This document shows positions 39,912 to 47,683 of a stretch of 64,000 nt of DNA, one piece after another. The stretch's first letter is position 1; each line of letters opens with the position of its first letter. The stretch spans positions 1 through 64,000 of the forward strand of contig JBOHGH010000001.1 of NCBI GenBank assembly GCA_050699975.1, written 5' to 3'. Made by a program: the position numbers and the translations under genes. This DNA comes from GCA-003244245 sp050699975 (GTDB lineage Bacteria > Actinomycetota > Actinomycetes > Mycobacteriales > Pseudonocardiaceae). The notes under the pieces were generated by a model. It was not told the origin of the DNA and ran no database searches. It saw nothing but the letters and a program-made list of their open reading frames with translations.

Positions 39912-41111
39912 CTACCGCGTGGTTGTCTGGAACACCTGGTCCGGGTGAGGGTGGCTGAGGAAGTCGTGATGGGAGATGTCCCAGCCGTATGCCCCGGCGT
40001 GCTGGAACACCAGCAGATCCCCGGCGCGCACCCGCGGCACGACGACGTCGCGGGCCAGCACGTCCTTCGGGGTACACAGCTCACCGACCACGGTCACGGG
40101 CTCGTCGTGGACCTCCGGGCGGGGACAGGACAGCGACCACCGGTCGACCGCAACGACGGTGAATGGGTGACTGTGCTGCCAGGAAGCCGGCAGCCGGAAA
40201 TGATGCGTGCCACCCCGTACCACCAGATAGTTCTTACCATGGCTGCGCTTGACGTCCAGGACTTCGACCGCGTAGTAACCGCAGGCTGCGACGAGGAAGC
40301 GGCCGCACTCGAAATCGATCTCTCGCCAGTGCGCCGGGAAGGAATGCTCCACCAGCGGGCCCAGCTCCTGGGTGAAGCGCTGCCAGTCGAATTGCTCGGT
40401 CAGGTCCGCGTAGTTCACGCCGATGCCGCCGCCGAAGTTCACCACCTCGCAGGTGAGCCCGAATTCACGTTCCCAGCCGATCACTTTGCGGCGATACAGG
40501 TCGAGCAGGTCGAGGTGGGCGGCTGCCGAGAGGTTGTTGGACAACGAGTGCAGGTGGAACCCGGCCAACCGCAGGTTGGTTAGCCGCCGGGCGGTGTCGA
40601 CCGCTTCGGGCAGGCTGGTCTCGTCGATGCCGAACTGGGTGGGCCGGCCGGCCATGATTAAGGTGGCACCCGGGAACGGGCCGGCAAGATTGACCCGAAG
40701 CAGAATGTCGGCGACCTGGCCGGTTCGGCTCGCCACTGCGGAGATTCGGTGCAGCTCCAACACGCTTTCTGCGTGGAACCGGATTACCCGCTGCGCCAGT
40801 GCCGCAGCGATGTCCTCCTCCGTTTTGGCCGGCCCCCCGAAGATGACCGGAATGCGCTGGTCCACCGCGCGCGCTTTGGCCAGTTCGCCACCGGAGGCGA
40901 CCTCGAAGCCGGTGACCAGGGGCGCTAGCGCGCGCAGCAGCTGATCGGCGCTGTTGGCCTTCATGGCGTAGAACATGCGGCATCGGTCGGGCAGCGCCCC
41001 GGTCACCCGGCGAACATGCTCGGTCAGCTGGCCCAGGTCGTACCAGTACAGGCAGACCGGTCGGCCCCCGTCGGCCCGGTCCAGGATCAGCGTCGCCAGC
41101 TGGCCGTTCAT
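39912..41111 (-). CDS. SbnH-like type III PLP decarboxylase of siderophore synthesis
   Basis: 399 aa from ATG 41111, which overlaps the preceding synthetase stop (ATGA). An alanine-racemase-fold decarboxylase: PLP-Lys51 in MFYAMKAN, substrate loop FHLHSLSNNL, phosphate-binding VNFGGGIGVNY, and GELCTPKDVLARD with the active-site Cys. The N-terminus LYWYDLGQLTEHV is typical of siderophore-linked members. In staphyloferrin B synthesis SbnH decarboxylates citryl-diaminopropionate to a citryl-ethylenediamine unit; the synthetase neighbours make the same role likely here. The alternative, a diaminopimelate or ornithine decarboxylase, is less likely in this context. It is the last gene of the operon. 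Confidence 0.85.
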   Translation of the reverse strand: MNGQLATLILDRADGGRPVCLYWYDLGQLTEHVRRVTGALPDRCRMFYAMKANSADQLLRALAPLVTGFEVASGGELAKARAVDQRIPVIFGGPAKTEEDIAAALAQRVIRFHAESVLELHRISAVASRTGQVADILLRVNLAGPFPGATLIMAGRPTQFGIDETSLPEAVDTARRLTNLRLAGFHLHSLSNNLSAAAHLDLLDLYRRKVIGWEREFGLTCEVVNFGGGIGVNYADLTEQFDWQRFTQELGPLVEHSFPAHWREIDFECGRFLVAACGYYAVEVLDVKRSHGKNYLVVRGGTHHFRLPASWQHSHPFTVVAVDRWSLSCPRPEVHDEPVTVVGELCTPKDVLARDVVVPRVRAGDLLVFQHAGAYGWDISHHDFLSHPHPDQVFQTTTR

Positions 41112-42937
41112 GTTTTCCCCACAGCTCGACTGCACAGCGGGTTGGACACCGCGTGCAGCCGCAATTCGATGTCGGGCAGCAGCCGTCGGGCCGTCAGCTG
41201 CTCCACCGCGATGGTCGGCTTGAACACGTCGAAGCGCGCGAACCGGTCGGCGAGCTCGGGGAAGCGCCGGTGGTAGACCTGGATCGCGCTGCGCACCACG
41301 GCCCAGAAGTCCTGCTCGCCGAACCCGTAGCAGTCCGCCAGAAGCATCGCGAGCTCCCCGAAGTTGATGAACAGCAGCGCGTCCAGCAGGAAGTCGGTGA
41401 CCAGGTCCAGGTCGTCGGTCTCGACGAAGGAGTTGCGGTTGGTGTGGTGCGCCGGTGTCCCGGCGAGCGCGGGGCAGCGCCCCGGGTCGGCCAGGTGGCG
41501 CCGGGAGAACCGCACCCCGTCGTGGAAGTCCTTCACCGCCAGCCGCCGCGGACGGCCTGCGGCGTGCACCAGCACCATGTTCTGCGCGTGCGCTTCGAGG
41601 GCGATCCCGTGGCACTGCAGCAGGTGCACGAGCGGCAGGACGCTCACCGAGACCAGCTCCTCGACCCAACGCTGTACCCCGAGTGCGCGCACCCACGGAT
41701 CCACCAGCGGGGTGCCGTCGAGTTCGCGCGCAGTGAGCCCGGTGAACGGCACCGCTTGCTCCTCGGGTTGCAGGTGGACGTGCAGGCTCTCCCGCCAGAT
41801 GCAGGCCAGCACGCCGTAGGTGTCCTCGCGCACCAGTTCCGAAACCGGCATGGGATCGACCGCGACGCCCATCACCTCGCCGAGCAGGATCAGCCGCTGC
41901 TCGTCGCGCAGGTAGCCGTCACCGGCGACCACCCCGCGCAACCAGTCGGAGATCAGCGGCGCGTTGCCGACGGTGTGCGGGGCGAGCACCCTGCTGGTCG
42001 AGGTGTTGACGATCGACAAGGCCAGTTTCAGCGAGGCCCTTTCGGGGACGTCCCGGCAGGCCAGGGTGCGCAGGGACTGCTGGGCCAGGTGGGCGTGCGG
42101 GTCCTCGCCGAGCACGATGAGTTCTCGGTTGCGCAGTTGCGCGGCGAAGGCACGGCTGACGTGTTCCCGCCACTGCCACGGGTGGACCGCTACGAACGTG
42201 TAGTCCGAGGGAACCGCTGCGGCCCGATGGATCCGATGCTGGAACTTCTCGAAGGACACCCGGCCGAGCTGTTCACGCAGGAACGTGGCCTCGCGCAGCT
42301 CGGTGGACACCGACACCGTCGCGGTGTGCCGGTGCACGGCCAGCCACAACGGGTGGATGGCATGCGCGAACTCTGGTCCCCAGGCGAGGTTGTCATTCAG
42401 GTCGAAGCCGATCCGCGACTTGTAGGCGGGGTGATACGGGTGCCCGTCGGTGATGGCCGACTCCAGCGTGTCGTAGCCCGAACCGCCCAGCACATCACCG
42501 CGTTGGGCCCGCACGTACTGCGCGAGCGTGTCATTGACCAGCGTCGCCTCCAGCTCCCGGGCGAACGTCGGCACCCGCTTTGCGTCCGCACGGAGGCCGT
42601 CGCGCACCTCGCTGAGGAACCTCGTCGTCGAGTCGGCCTCGGCGGTGCTACCGGACGCGCGGCGCAGGACCGGCTCCGGTCCCAGCCGGACCCGGTCGAA
42701 CCCGTACCGCCGGGTCGCGGTGAACAGGTAAGTGACCGCGTCGCCGTGCTCGTCGGTGCCCTCGACTGCACAGCGTCCACCGCCGGCGGGCCCGCCGTCG
42801 GCGGTATGCGCCGCCAGCATCCCCTCGTACAACAGCGACTCCAGCAACTGCCGGAACAGGCGCCGACGTACCTGCGCGAACTGCGGAGCGCGCAGCGCCC
42901 GCTCAATGAGGTCCGCCGTGTTCGCCTCGGCAGTCAT
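41108..42937 (-). CDS. IucA/IucC-type NIS siderophore synthetase (stand-alone)
   Basis: 609 aa from ATG 42937, with GAGGTGA upstream and a 4-base overlap with the fused synthetase. An ATP-dependent ligase joining carboxylates to amines. Family motifs are HPYHPAYKSRIGFDL, VAVHPWQWREH, QQSLRTL, LKLALSIVNTSTSRVL, LEAHAQNMVLVH and KDFHDGVRFS. The C-terminal FhuF-like reductase region has no extra cysteines. It probably adds the final or second building block; which one (SbnC- or SbnF-like) cannot be fixed by eye. It lies between the fused synthetase and the PLP decarboxylase. Confidence 0.9.
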   Translation of the reverse strand: MTAEANTADLIERALRAPQFAQVRRRLFRQLLESLLYEGMLAAHTADGGPAGGGRCAVEGTDEHGDAVTYLFTATRRYGFDRVRLGPEPVLRRASGSTAEADSTTRFLSEVRDGLRADAKRVPTFARELEATLVNDTLAQYVRAQRGDVLGGSGYDTLESAITDGHPYHPAYKSRIGFDLNDNLAWGPEFAHAIHPLWLAVHRHTATVSVSTELREATFLREQLGRVSFEKFQHRIHRAAAVPSDYTFVAVHPWQWREHVSRAFAAQLRNRELIVLGEDPHAHLAQQSLRTLACRDVPERASLKLALSIVNTSTSRVLAPHTVGNAPLISDWLRGVVAGDGYLRDEQRLILLGEVMGVAVDPMPVSELVREDTYGVLACIWRESLHVHLQPEEQAVPFTGLTARELDGTPLVDPWVRALGVQRWVEELVSVSVLPLVHLLQCHGIALEAHAQNMVLVHAAGRPRRLAVKDFHDGVRFSRRHLADPGRCPALAGTPAHHTNRNSFVETDDLDLVTDFLLDALLFINFGELAMLLADCYGFGEQDFWAVVRSAIQVYHRRFPELADRFARFDVFKPTIAVEQLTARRLLPDIELRLHAVSNPLCSRAVGKT

Positions 42938-45900
42938 CGGCTCACCTCGTACATCGGGTTCGGGACGTTCACGTACAGCGGCCGCTCTGCGCGGCCGGTG
43001 AGGCGGCTGATCAGGTTGGCCTTGGCTGGAAGCACCGGTGATTCCAGCAGGTCGCGGGTGTACCAGTCCGCCCCGGCCACCCGCAACACGTCCCGCACCA
43101 CCCGCCACAACAGCGACTCGTCGACGTGCGTGTGCCTGACGAGGACATGCACCAGGTGGCCGAGATGGTTGGTGACGACGTAGTACTTCCAGCGCGACCA
43201 CGCTTCGGCGTCGTCGTAGAGCACCGGGCTGTCGGCGCGGAGCACTGGGCTGCCGGCGCAGCACGTACGCGCAGTCGCCCACCGCTGCCGGCTCACGCTC
43301 GTGCCCTCCATATCGCGGACGAAGAACCGGGCCGGCCAGCCGTCCTCAAGGTGCAGCAACGAGTTCTGCACGTGGGCCTCGAAGCTGACGCCGTGCGCGA
43401 CGAACACCGCAAGCAGCGGCAGCAGGGAGATCTCCAGGTAGCGGCGCAGCCACTCCGCAACGTGATCAGCAGCTGAGCAGGCATCGGGACGGCCGGTAGC
43501 CTGCCGCACGTACCGGATCAGCGCGGGTTGCTCTCCATCGGCACCCTCTTCCAGCAAGCCGGCCACCACCTGGGGTGCCTGCCGGCGCGTGACGAACGGG
43601 TTCTCGCGGTAGAGCACCGTGACATCGGCGGCCAGCGCTGCGTCGTCGATAGTGCGGTAGCCGGTCTCCAGCAGCACCTCGAAGCCGTCATGGGCCCACC
43701 CGTCGCGCAGCGTCTCGACCAGCCGGCTCGCGTCGAGAGCCCGCCGGGCGTGCTCGGGGGGATTGTTGCGGACGAAGTTGGTGATCCGGACGTGCAGCGG
43801 CAGCTTCCACGAGGTGCTAAAGGCGGGGTCGCACACCGTGCGCACCGACGAGGTCGGGTACACCGGGCGGCCGAGCGGGCCCAGGTGCACCAGACCCCCG
43901 CCGGCCAGGAGGGTGGCGACGGCGTCGCGCCGCAGTAGGTGGTCAGCCTGCCACGGGTGGGCTGGGAGCAGCGCCATGCTCCCCCAGTCCGGCCCGAGCA
44001 GCCGCTGCGCCTGCTGGACAACCTCAGGGGGGACCCAAGGGACATCGCACCATCGGTCCTCGACAAGGAGCTCAGCAGCGACCGCGAAGTAGTGCAGCGC
44101 AAAGGAGGCGCCCAGCTCAGGCGCGTACGCCGCCAGGTCCCCCGCGCTGAATCCCTCGGCGCTCTTGGGAGTGGGGTGAAAAGGGTGACCGAATCGCACC
44201 GACTGCTCGGCGTGCCGGGTCAGCGCCGGAAGATCCGAAACTGCCGGTTGTGGTGAACCACCGCGTTCCAGGTAGCGGGTGGTGTGGAGCACGCTGTTGT
44301 CGATCTGGGCAGCCAGCGCCATATGGCGCCGCGGCCGCTCCTGAGGATCGTCGGCTGCGGGTGGGCCAAGCGAGGTGAGCAGCACCGATACCAACTCGGT
44401 GTGCCCGAGCGCAACCGCCTTGCCGCCGTCGGGCTGGAGCCGGAACTCGTCGCCATAGATGTGGTGTCCGAGCAACGACCAGTGTTCGACCCCGGCCAGC
44501 AGAACACCGCCTGAATGGGGCAACGGCACCCGGAGCAGCGTGCCCTCGACGGCGACAGCCACGCCGGTTTCCCGCAGGTAGGCGTTGAGCAGTCGCTGCC
44601 TGGCGGCCCGCTGCGCGATCAATCGCGACCAGGTACGCCGCGCTGCGGGGACCGGCGCCAGCGGGTTGGGTACCCGGCCTGCGCCGGCCGGCATGCTCAC
44701 GCCGGCAGACCGTCCCTGGCGCAGCAGCGGCCCCAGTATCAGGCGGCTCGGCCACGTCTGCCCGTCCAGAAGTTCGCGTTCGACCACGTCTGAGACCCGG
44801 CTGGGCAGCGCGATACGGGCAAGCGTGTCGCCGACCGCGCCCCGTAGCTGCGCCCACAGCACGCGCTCGTCGATGCTGTAGTGCCGGCCCAACGCGTCCG
44901 CGATGCCATACAGGTTGACCTGGAAACCCAGCGTCTGCAGGTAGCCGAGCAGTGCCTCGCCGGACGGCAGGCGCAGTGACTGGGATGCCCCCGGCGTGAT
45001 CCGGTACTCCGGGTCGGCCACGCCCTCGGCGGCCATCCAGCCCGGGTACAGCCGCAGGGTGTCGTGGTCGCGCAACACGAACCGGTCCACCGCGCCACCC
45101 TGCAGCACCACCACCACGTTCTGACCGTGCAGCTCGGGCAGCACCCCGTAGCGCAGGAACCCCAGTCCCAGCTCGCAGAACACCTCGGCCAACCGGCGGA
45201 AGAACTCGACCGCGTCTGCGGCGCCGAAGCTGCCTGGGCCGATTGCCGGGCCCAGCACCTCCCACTCGTGTGCGGCAAGCGCGGCCATCGGCAGCACCAG
45301 CTGCGCGGGGTCATCGAACAGGCCGGGCGGGTAGCTGCGCAGCTGCGCCGAGAGCTGCCCGGGACGGTCGTCGAACTCATCGGCGCCCGAAGGGTGGCGC
45401 CAACCGCACCAGGTCCGCTCGTCGCAGACCTGCACGCGCCGGCGAAGAACCGCGCATCGGTCGATCAGCTTTTGCATGGTGCGCTGCGCGCGTTGTCCGT
45501 TATCCAGGTAGCGGGGTGGCAGCAGCCGGGCCGCGCCGAGGGTGGCCACCCCGAGCGGAAGCTTGACGTGCACGTCGGTCTCGGGTGCGGTGGTGAGGGT
45601 ACGCAACGAGGCGGTGGGATGGAACCCGCCCAGCTCACGGGCCAGCGGCACCACCTCGGTCCTGGCCAGCTCGGCAGCGTAGGTGGCGGGCAGCACGTGC
45701 TCGAACTGCCACGGGTGCACCGGCAGCGGCTGCACGTCGTCGAGGTGCAGGCCGGCGTGGTGGATCGCGTCGGCCAGGCGCTGCTGATCTGCCTCGTTCA
45801 GCAGCAGCTCGTGCAGCCGGTCCGAACCGGTTGCGCAACCGTGCCGCAACCGGTCCCGGCGCACCGCCACCCAGTCCAGACCAAGGGGCTGCTGGCGCAT

Positions 45901-46521
45901 CGGCCCGTACCGGGCCAGCTCCTGCGCCGTCCATCCGGTGGCGGCACGCGCGGTCGGGTGGAAGGGACGGTTGCGGGTGGCGGCGAGCCGTTCTCCGGTG
46001 ATCAGCCCGCCGGGGCGGGGCCGCGCAGCGACCAGCCGGGCCCGCTCGGCGAGGGTTACTGCGGTGTGCTGCACCGCCGTGCGCAGGTCAGCGCCGACCT
46101 GGGAGGCATGGGGCAGGCCGGAGCCAGCGCCAGGGCGACCAGCTGCCAGCAGTGCCAGCAGCTCGTCGGGCGCGAGCCGGCGTGGCTGAGCTTGCCCCCT
46201 CGTTCCGTGCCAGACCGGCGTGCGGGACAGCCGGTAGGCCTGCAGGGCCCCAGCCGGGCAGACTCGAAAGCAGATCCATCCACCGGGCAGGTCGATACGG
46301 CACCACTGCTCCCCGGGCTGCACGGTCTCGGCACTGAGTGCCGTCGGTGGACGTAGCTGCACGCGGTCGGCGACAGCCCCCGGGTTGTCCTGGATCAGGA
46401 TCTCCTGGATCAGGATCTCCTGGATCAGGATCTCCTGGATCAGGTTCTCCTGGATCAGCGTGTCGACCAGGTCCCGCATCACCAGGTCGGATGGCTGTTC
46501 GTCTGGGCAGGCACGGGTCAC
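42934..46521 (-). CDS. Fused tandem NIS siderophore synthetase (two IucA/IucC domains)
   Basis: 1195 aa from GTG 46521 with GGGAG about 5 bases upstream. Domain 1 (about 60-620) has RPFHPTARAATGW, PLPVHPWQFEHVL, HPTASLRTL, HVKLPLGV and ELHGQNVVV. Domain 2 (about 640-1195) has QIDNSVLHTTRYLE, GHPFHPTPKSAEGF, LPAHPWQADHLL, VYPTSSVRTV, WKLPLHVRITNFVRNN, FEAHVQNSLL, FVRDMEG and YYVVTNHLGHL, and closely resembles SbnE. Each domain has the full length of a stand-alone enzyme and keeps its ATP-binding and ExHxQN residues, so both should work. Residues 15-40 contain an LIQEI repeat coded by 15-bp tandem repeats. NIS synthetases are normally single-domain. Confidence 0.9.
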   Translation of the reverse strand: MTRACPDEQPSDLVMRDLVDTLIQENLIQEILIQEILIQEILIQDNPGAVADRVQLRPPTALSAETVQPGEQWCRIDLPGGWICFRVCPAGALQAYRLSRTPVWHGTRGQAQPRRLAPDELLALLAAGRPGAGSGLPHASQVGADLRTAVQHTAVTLAERARLVAARPRPGGLITGERLAATRNRPFHPTARAATGWTAQELARYGPMRQQPLGLDWVAVRRDRLRHGCATGSDRLHELLLNEADQQRLADAIHHAGLHLDDVQPLPVHPWQFEHVLPATYAAELARTEVVPLARELGGFHPTASLRTLTTAPETDVHVKLPLGVATLGAARLLPPRYLDNGQRAQRTMQKLIDRCAVLRRRVQVCDERTWCGWRHPSGADEFDDRPGQLSAQLRSYPPGLFDDPAQLVLPMAALAAHEWEVLGPAIGPGSFGAADAVEFFRRLAEVFCELGLGFLRYGVLPELHGQNVVVVLQGGAVDRFVLRDHDTLRLYPGWMAAEGVADPEYRITPGASQSLRLPSGEALLGYLQTLGFQVNLYGIADALGRHYSIDERVLWAQLRGAVGDTLARIALPSRVSDVVERELLDGQTWPSRLILGPLLRQGRSAGVSMPAGAGRVPNPLAPVPAARRTWSRLIAQRAARQRLLNAYLRETGVAVAVEGTLLRVPLPHSGGVLLAGVEHWSLLGHHIYGDEFRLQPDGGKAVALGHTELVSVLLTSLGPPAADDPQERPRRHMALAAQIDNSVLHTTRYLERGGSPQPAVSDLPALTRHAEQSVRFGHPFHPTPKSAEGFSAGDLAAYAPELGASFALHYFAVAAELLVEDRWCDVPWVPPEVVQQAQRLLGPDWGSMALLPAHPWQADHLLRRDAVATLLAGGGLVHLGPLGRPVYPTSSVRTVCDPAFSTSWKLPLHVRITNFVRNNPPEHARRALDASRLVETLRDGWAHDGFEVLLETGYRTIDDAALAADVTVLYRENPFVTRRQAPQVVAGLLEEGADGEQPALIRYVRQATGRPDACSAADHVAEWLRRYLEISLLPLLAVFVAHGVSFEAHVQNSLLHLEDGWPARFFVRDMEGTSVSRQRWATARTCCAGSPVLRADSPVLYDDAEAWSRWKYYVVTNHLGHLVHVLVRHTHVDESLLWRVVRDVLRVAGADWYTRDLLESPVLPAKANLISRLTGRAERPLYVNVPNPMYEVSR
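46388..46462. repeat. Five 15-bp tandem repeats inside the fused synthetase N-terminus
   Basis: Units TCCTGGATCAGGATC start at 46388, 46403 and 46418, with a one-base variant at 46433 and a diverged unit at 46448. Being 15 bp, gain or loss of units keeps the frame and adds or removes five residues (LIQEI/LIQEN) near the N-terminus. Confidence 0.9.
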
Positions 46522-46569
46522 GACTGCTCCCGATCGCGATGGACACCGGTTCTCCTCGCCGCCCGCCGG

Positions 46570-47565
46570 TTACCCGGCCGCGTCGAGCACGCGGCGTCGC
46601 AGCGCGGCCACCCACTCATCGTCGTACATGAGGTCGAGATAGCGGTCCCCGCGATCCGGAAAAATCGTGACGATGCGGCAGGGCCGCCGCAGTTCGGGCA
46701 GGGTCCTGGAGATCGCCGCCACGACGAAGCCGGTTGAGCCGCCCGCGAAGATGCCCTCGGTTTCCAGCAGAGTGCGGCAGGCGTGTGCCGCCTCGAGGTC
46801 GTCAACCACAACGACCTCGTCGATCTCCTCCGGCTGGAGCAGTTCCGGGACACGACTAGCACCGATACCAGGGATCTCGCGGCGTCCCGGAGGGCCGCCG
46901 AAGATGACCGAACCGGCGGCGTCGACCGCAACGACACGCAGCTCCGGGAAGCGCTCCCGCAGGCGTCGGGCGCAGCCGAGAATGCTGCCCGTGGTGCTGG
47001 CCGCGGCGAACAAATGGTCCGGGGGGCGCACCAGCTGCTCGGATATCTCCGCTCCGGTCCCGTGGTAGTAGGCCTGCCAGTTGCGATTGTTGGCGTACTG
47101 GTTGACCCACAAGGCGGCGGGCATTTCCTGCAGCAGTTCCTGCACCCGACGGATCCGGCTCTGCAGGTACCCGCCCCCGTCGTCGGGCTCATCAACGATG
47201 TCGACATCGACACCCAGTTGCTGCAGGATCGCGATGTTCGCGTGGGTCGTCTTGGGATCGACCACGCAGGTGAACGTCAGCCCGTGTACCCGGGCGGCGA
47301 TGGCGAGCGCGATCCCGAAATTTCCAGAACTGCTCTCCACGAGGTGGACTCCCCCGTGAATCGAACCGTCCGCAAGGCCTTTCTCGATAATGTAGCGGGC
47401 CGGACGGTCCTTCATGCTGCCGCCCGGATTCATGAACTCAAGCTTGGCGAGCACCTCGACGCCGGGCTGCGGGAACAAACGATTCAACCTCACCAGCGGC
47501 GTATTTCCTATACATTCCATCACGGAGTCCGGCAGGCACTCGATAGCGGTATTCACGACAGTCAT
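46570..47565 (-). CDS. SbnA-like 2,3-diaminopropionate biosynthesis enzyme (PLP, cysteine-synthase fold)
   Basis: 331 aa from ATG 47565 (GAGGGG 7 bases upstream); a TTG 15 bases earlier is also open. PLP-Lys52 in NPGGSMKDRPARYII and the phosphate/substrate loop SSSGNFG at 78-84 place it in the SbnA group rather than CysK. SbnA condenses O-phospho-serine with glutamate to N-(1-amino-1-carboxyl-2-ethyl)-glutamate, which SbnB then oxidises to 2,3-diaminopropionate. No SbnB-like gene is in the window. It is the first gene of the operon, 81 bases downstream of a near-consensus iron box, with the fused synthetase 48 bases after it. Confidence 0.88.
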   Translation of the reverse strand: MTVVNTAIECLPDSVMECIGNTPLVRLNRLFPQPGVEVLAKLEFMNPGGSMKDRPARYIIEKGLADGSIHGGVHLVESSSGNFGIALAIAARVHGLTFTCVVDPKTTHANIAILQQLGVDVDIVDEPDDGGGYLQSRIRRVQELLQEMPAALWVNQYANNRNWQAYYHGTGAEISEQLVRPPDHLFAAASTTGSILGCARRLRERFPELRVVAVDAAGSVIFGGPPGRREIPGIGASRVPELLQPEEIDEVVVVDDLEAAHACRTLLETEGIFAGGSTGFVVAAISRTLPELRRPCRIVTIFPDRGDRYLDLMYDDEWVAALRRRVLDAAG

Positions 47566-47645
47566 GCAGTGACCCCTCAATGTTGGAACCCTTGCTGTTG
47601 GACCCCGTGCTGTTGCGACGCAGCGCTTTACTGCATGTCAAGTTG

Positions 47646-47664
47646 TTTGATAAGCCTAACTTAA
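47646..47664 (-). promoter_or_regulatory. IdeR/DmdR-type iron box in the siderophore operon promoter
   Basis: TTTGATAAGCCTAACTTAA matches 16 of 19 positions of the IdeR consensus TWAGGTWAGSCTWACCTWA. On the minus strand a promoter-like pair TTGTCG, 17 bases, TATCAA spans the box, so iron-loaded repressor would block RNA polymerase. This predicts expression of the SbnA-synthetase-decarboxylase operon under iron shortage. Confidence 0.8.
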
Positions 47665-47683
47665 TATCGCGACAAGATCAATA

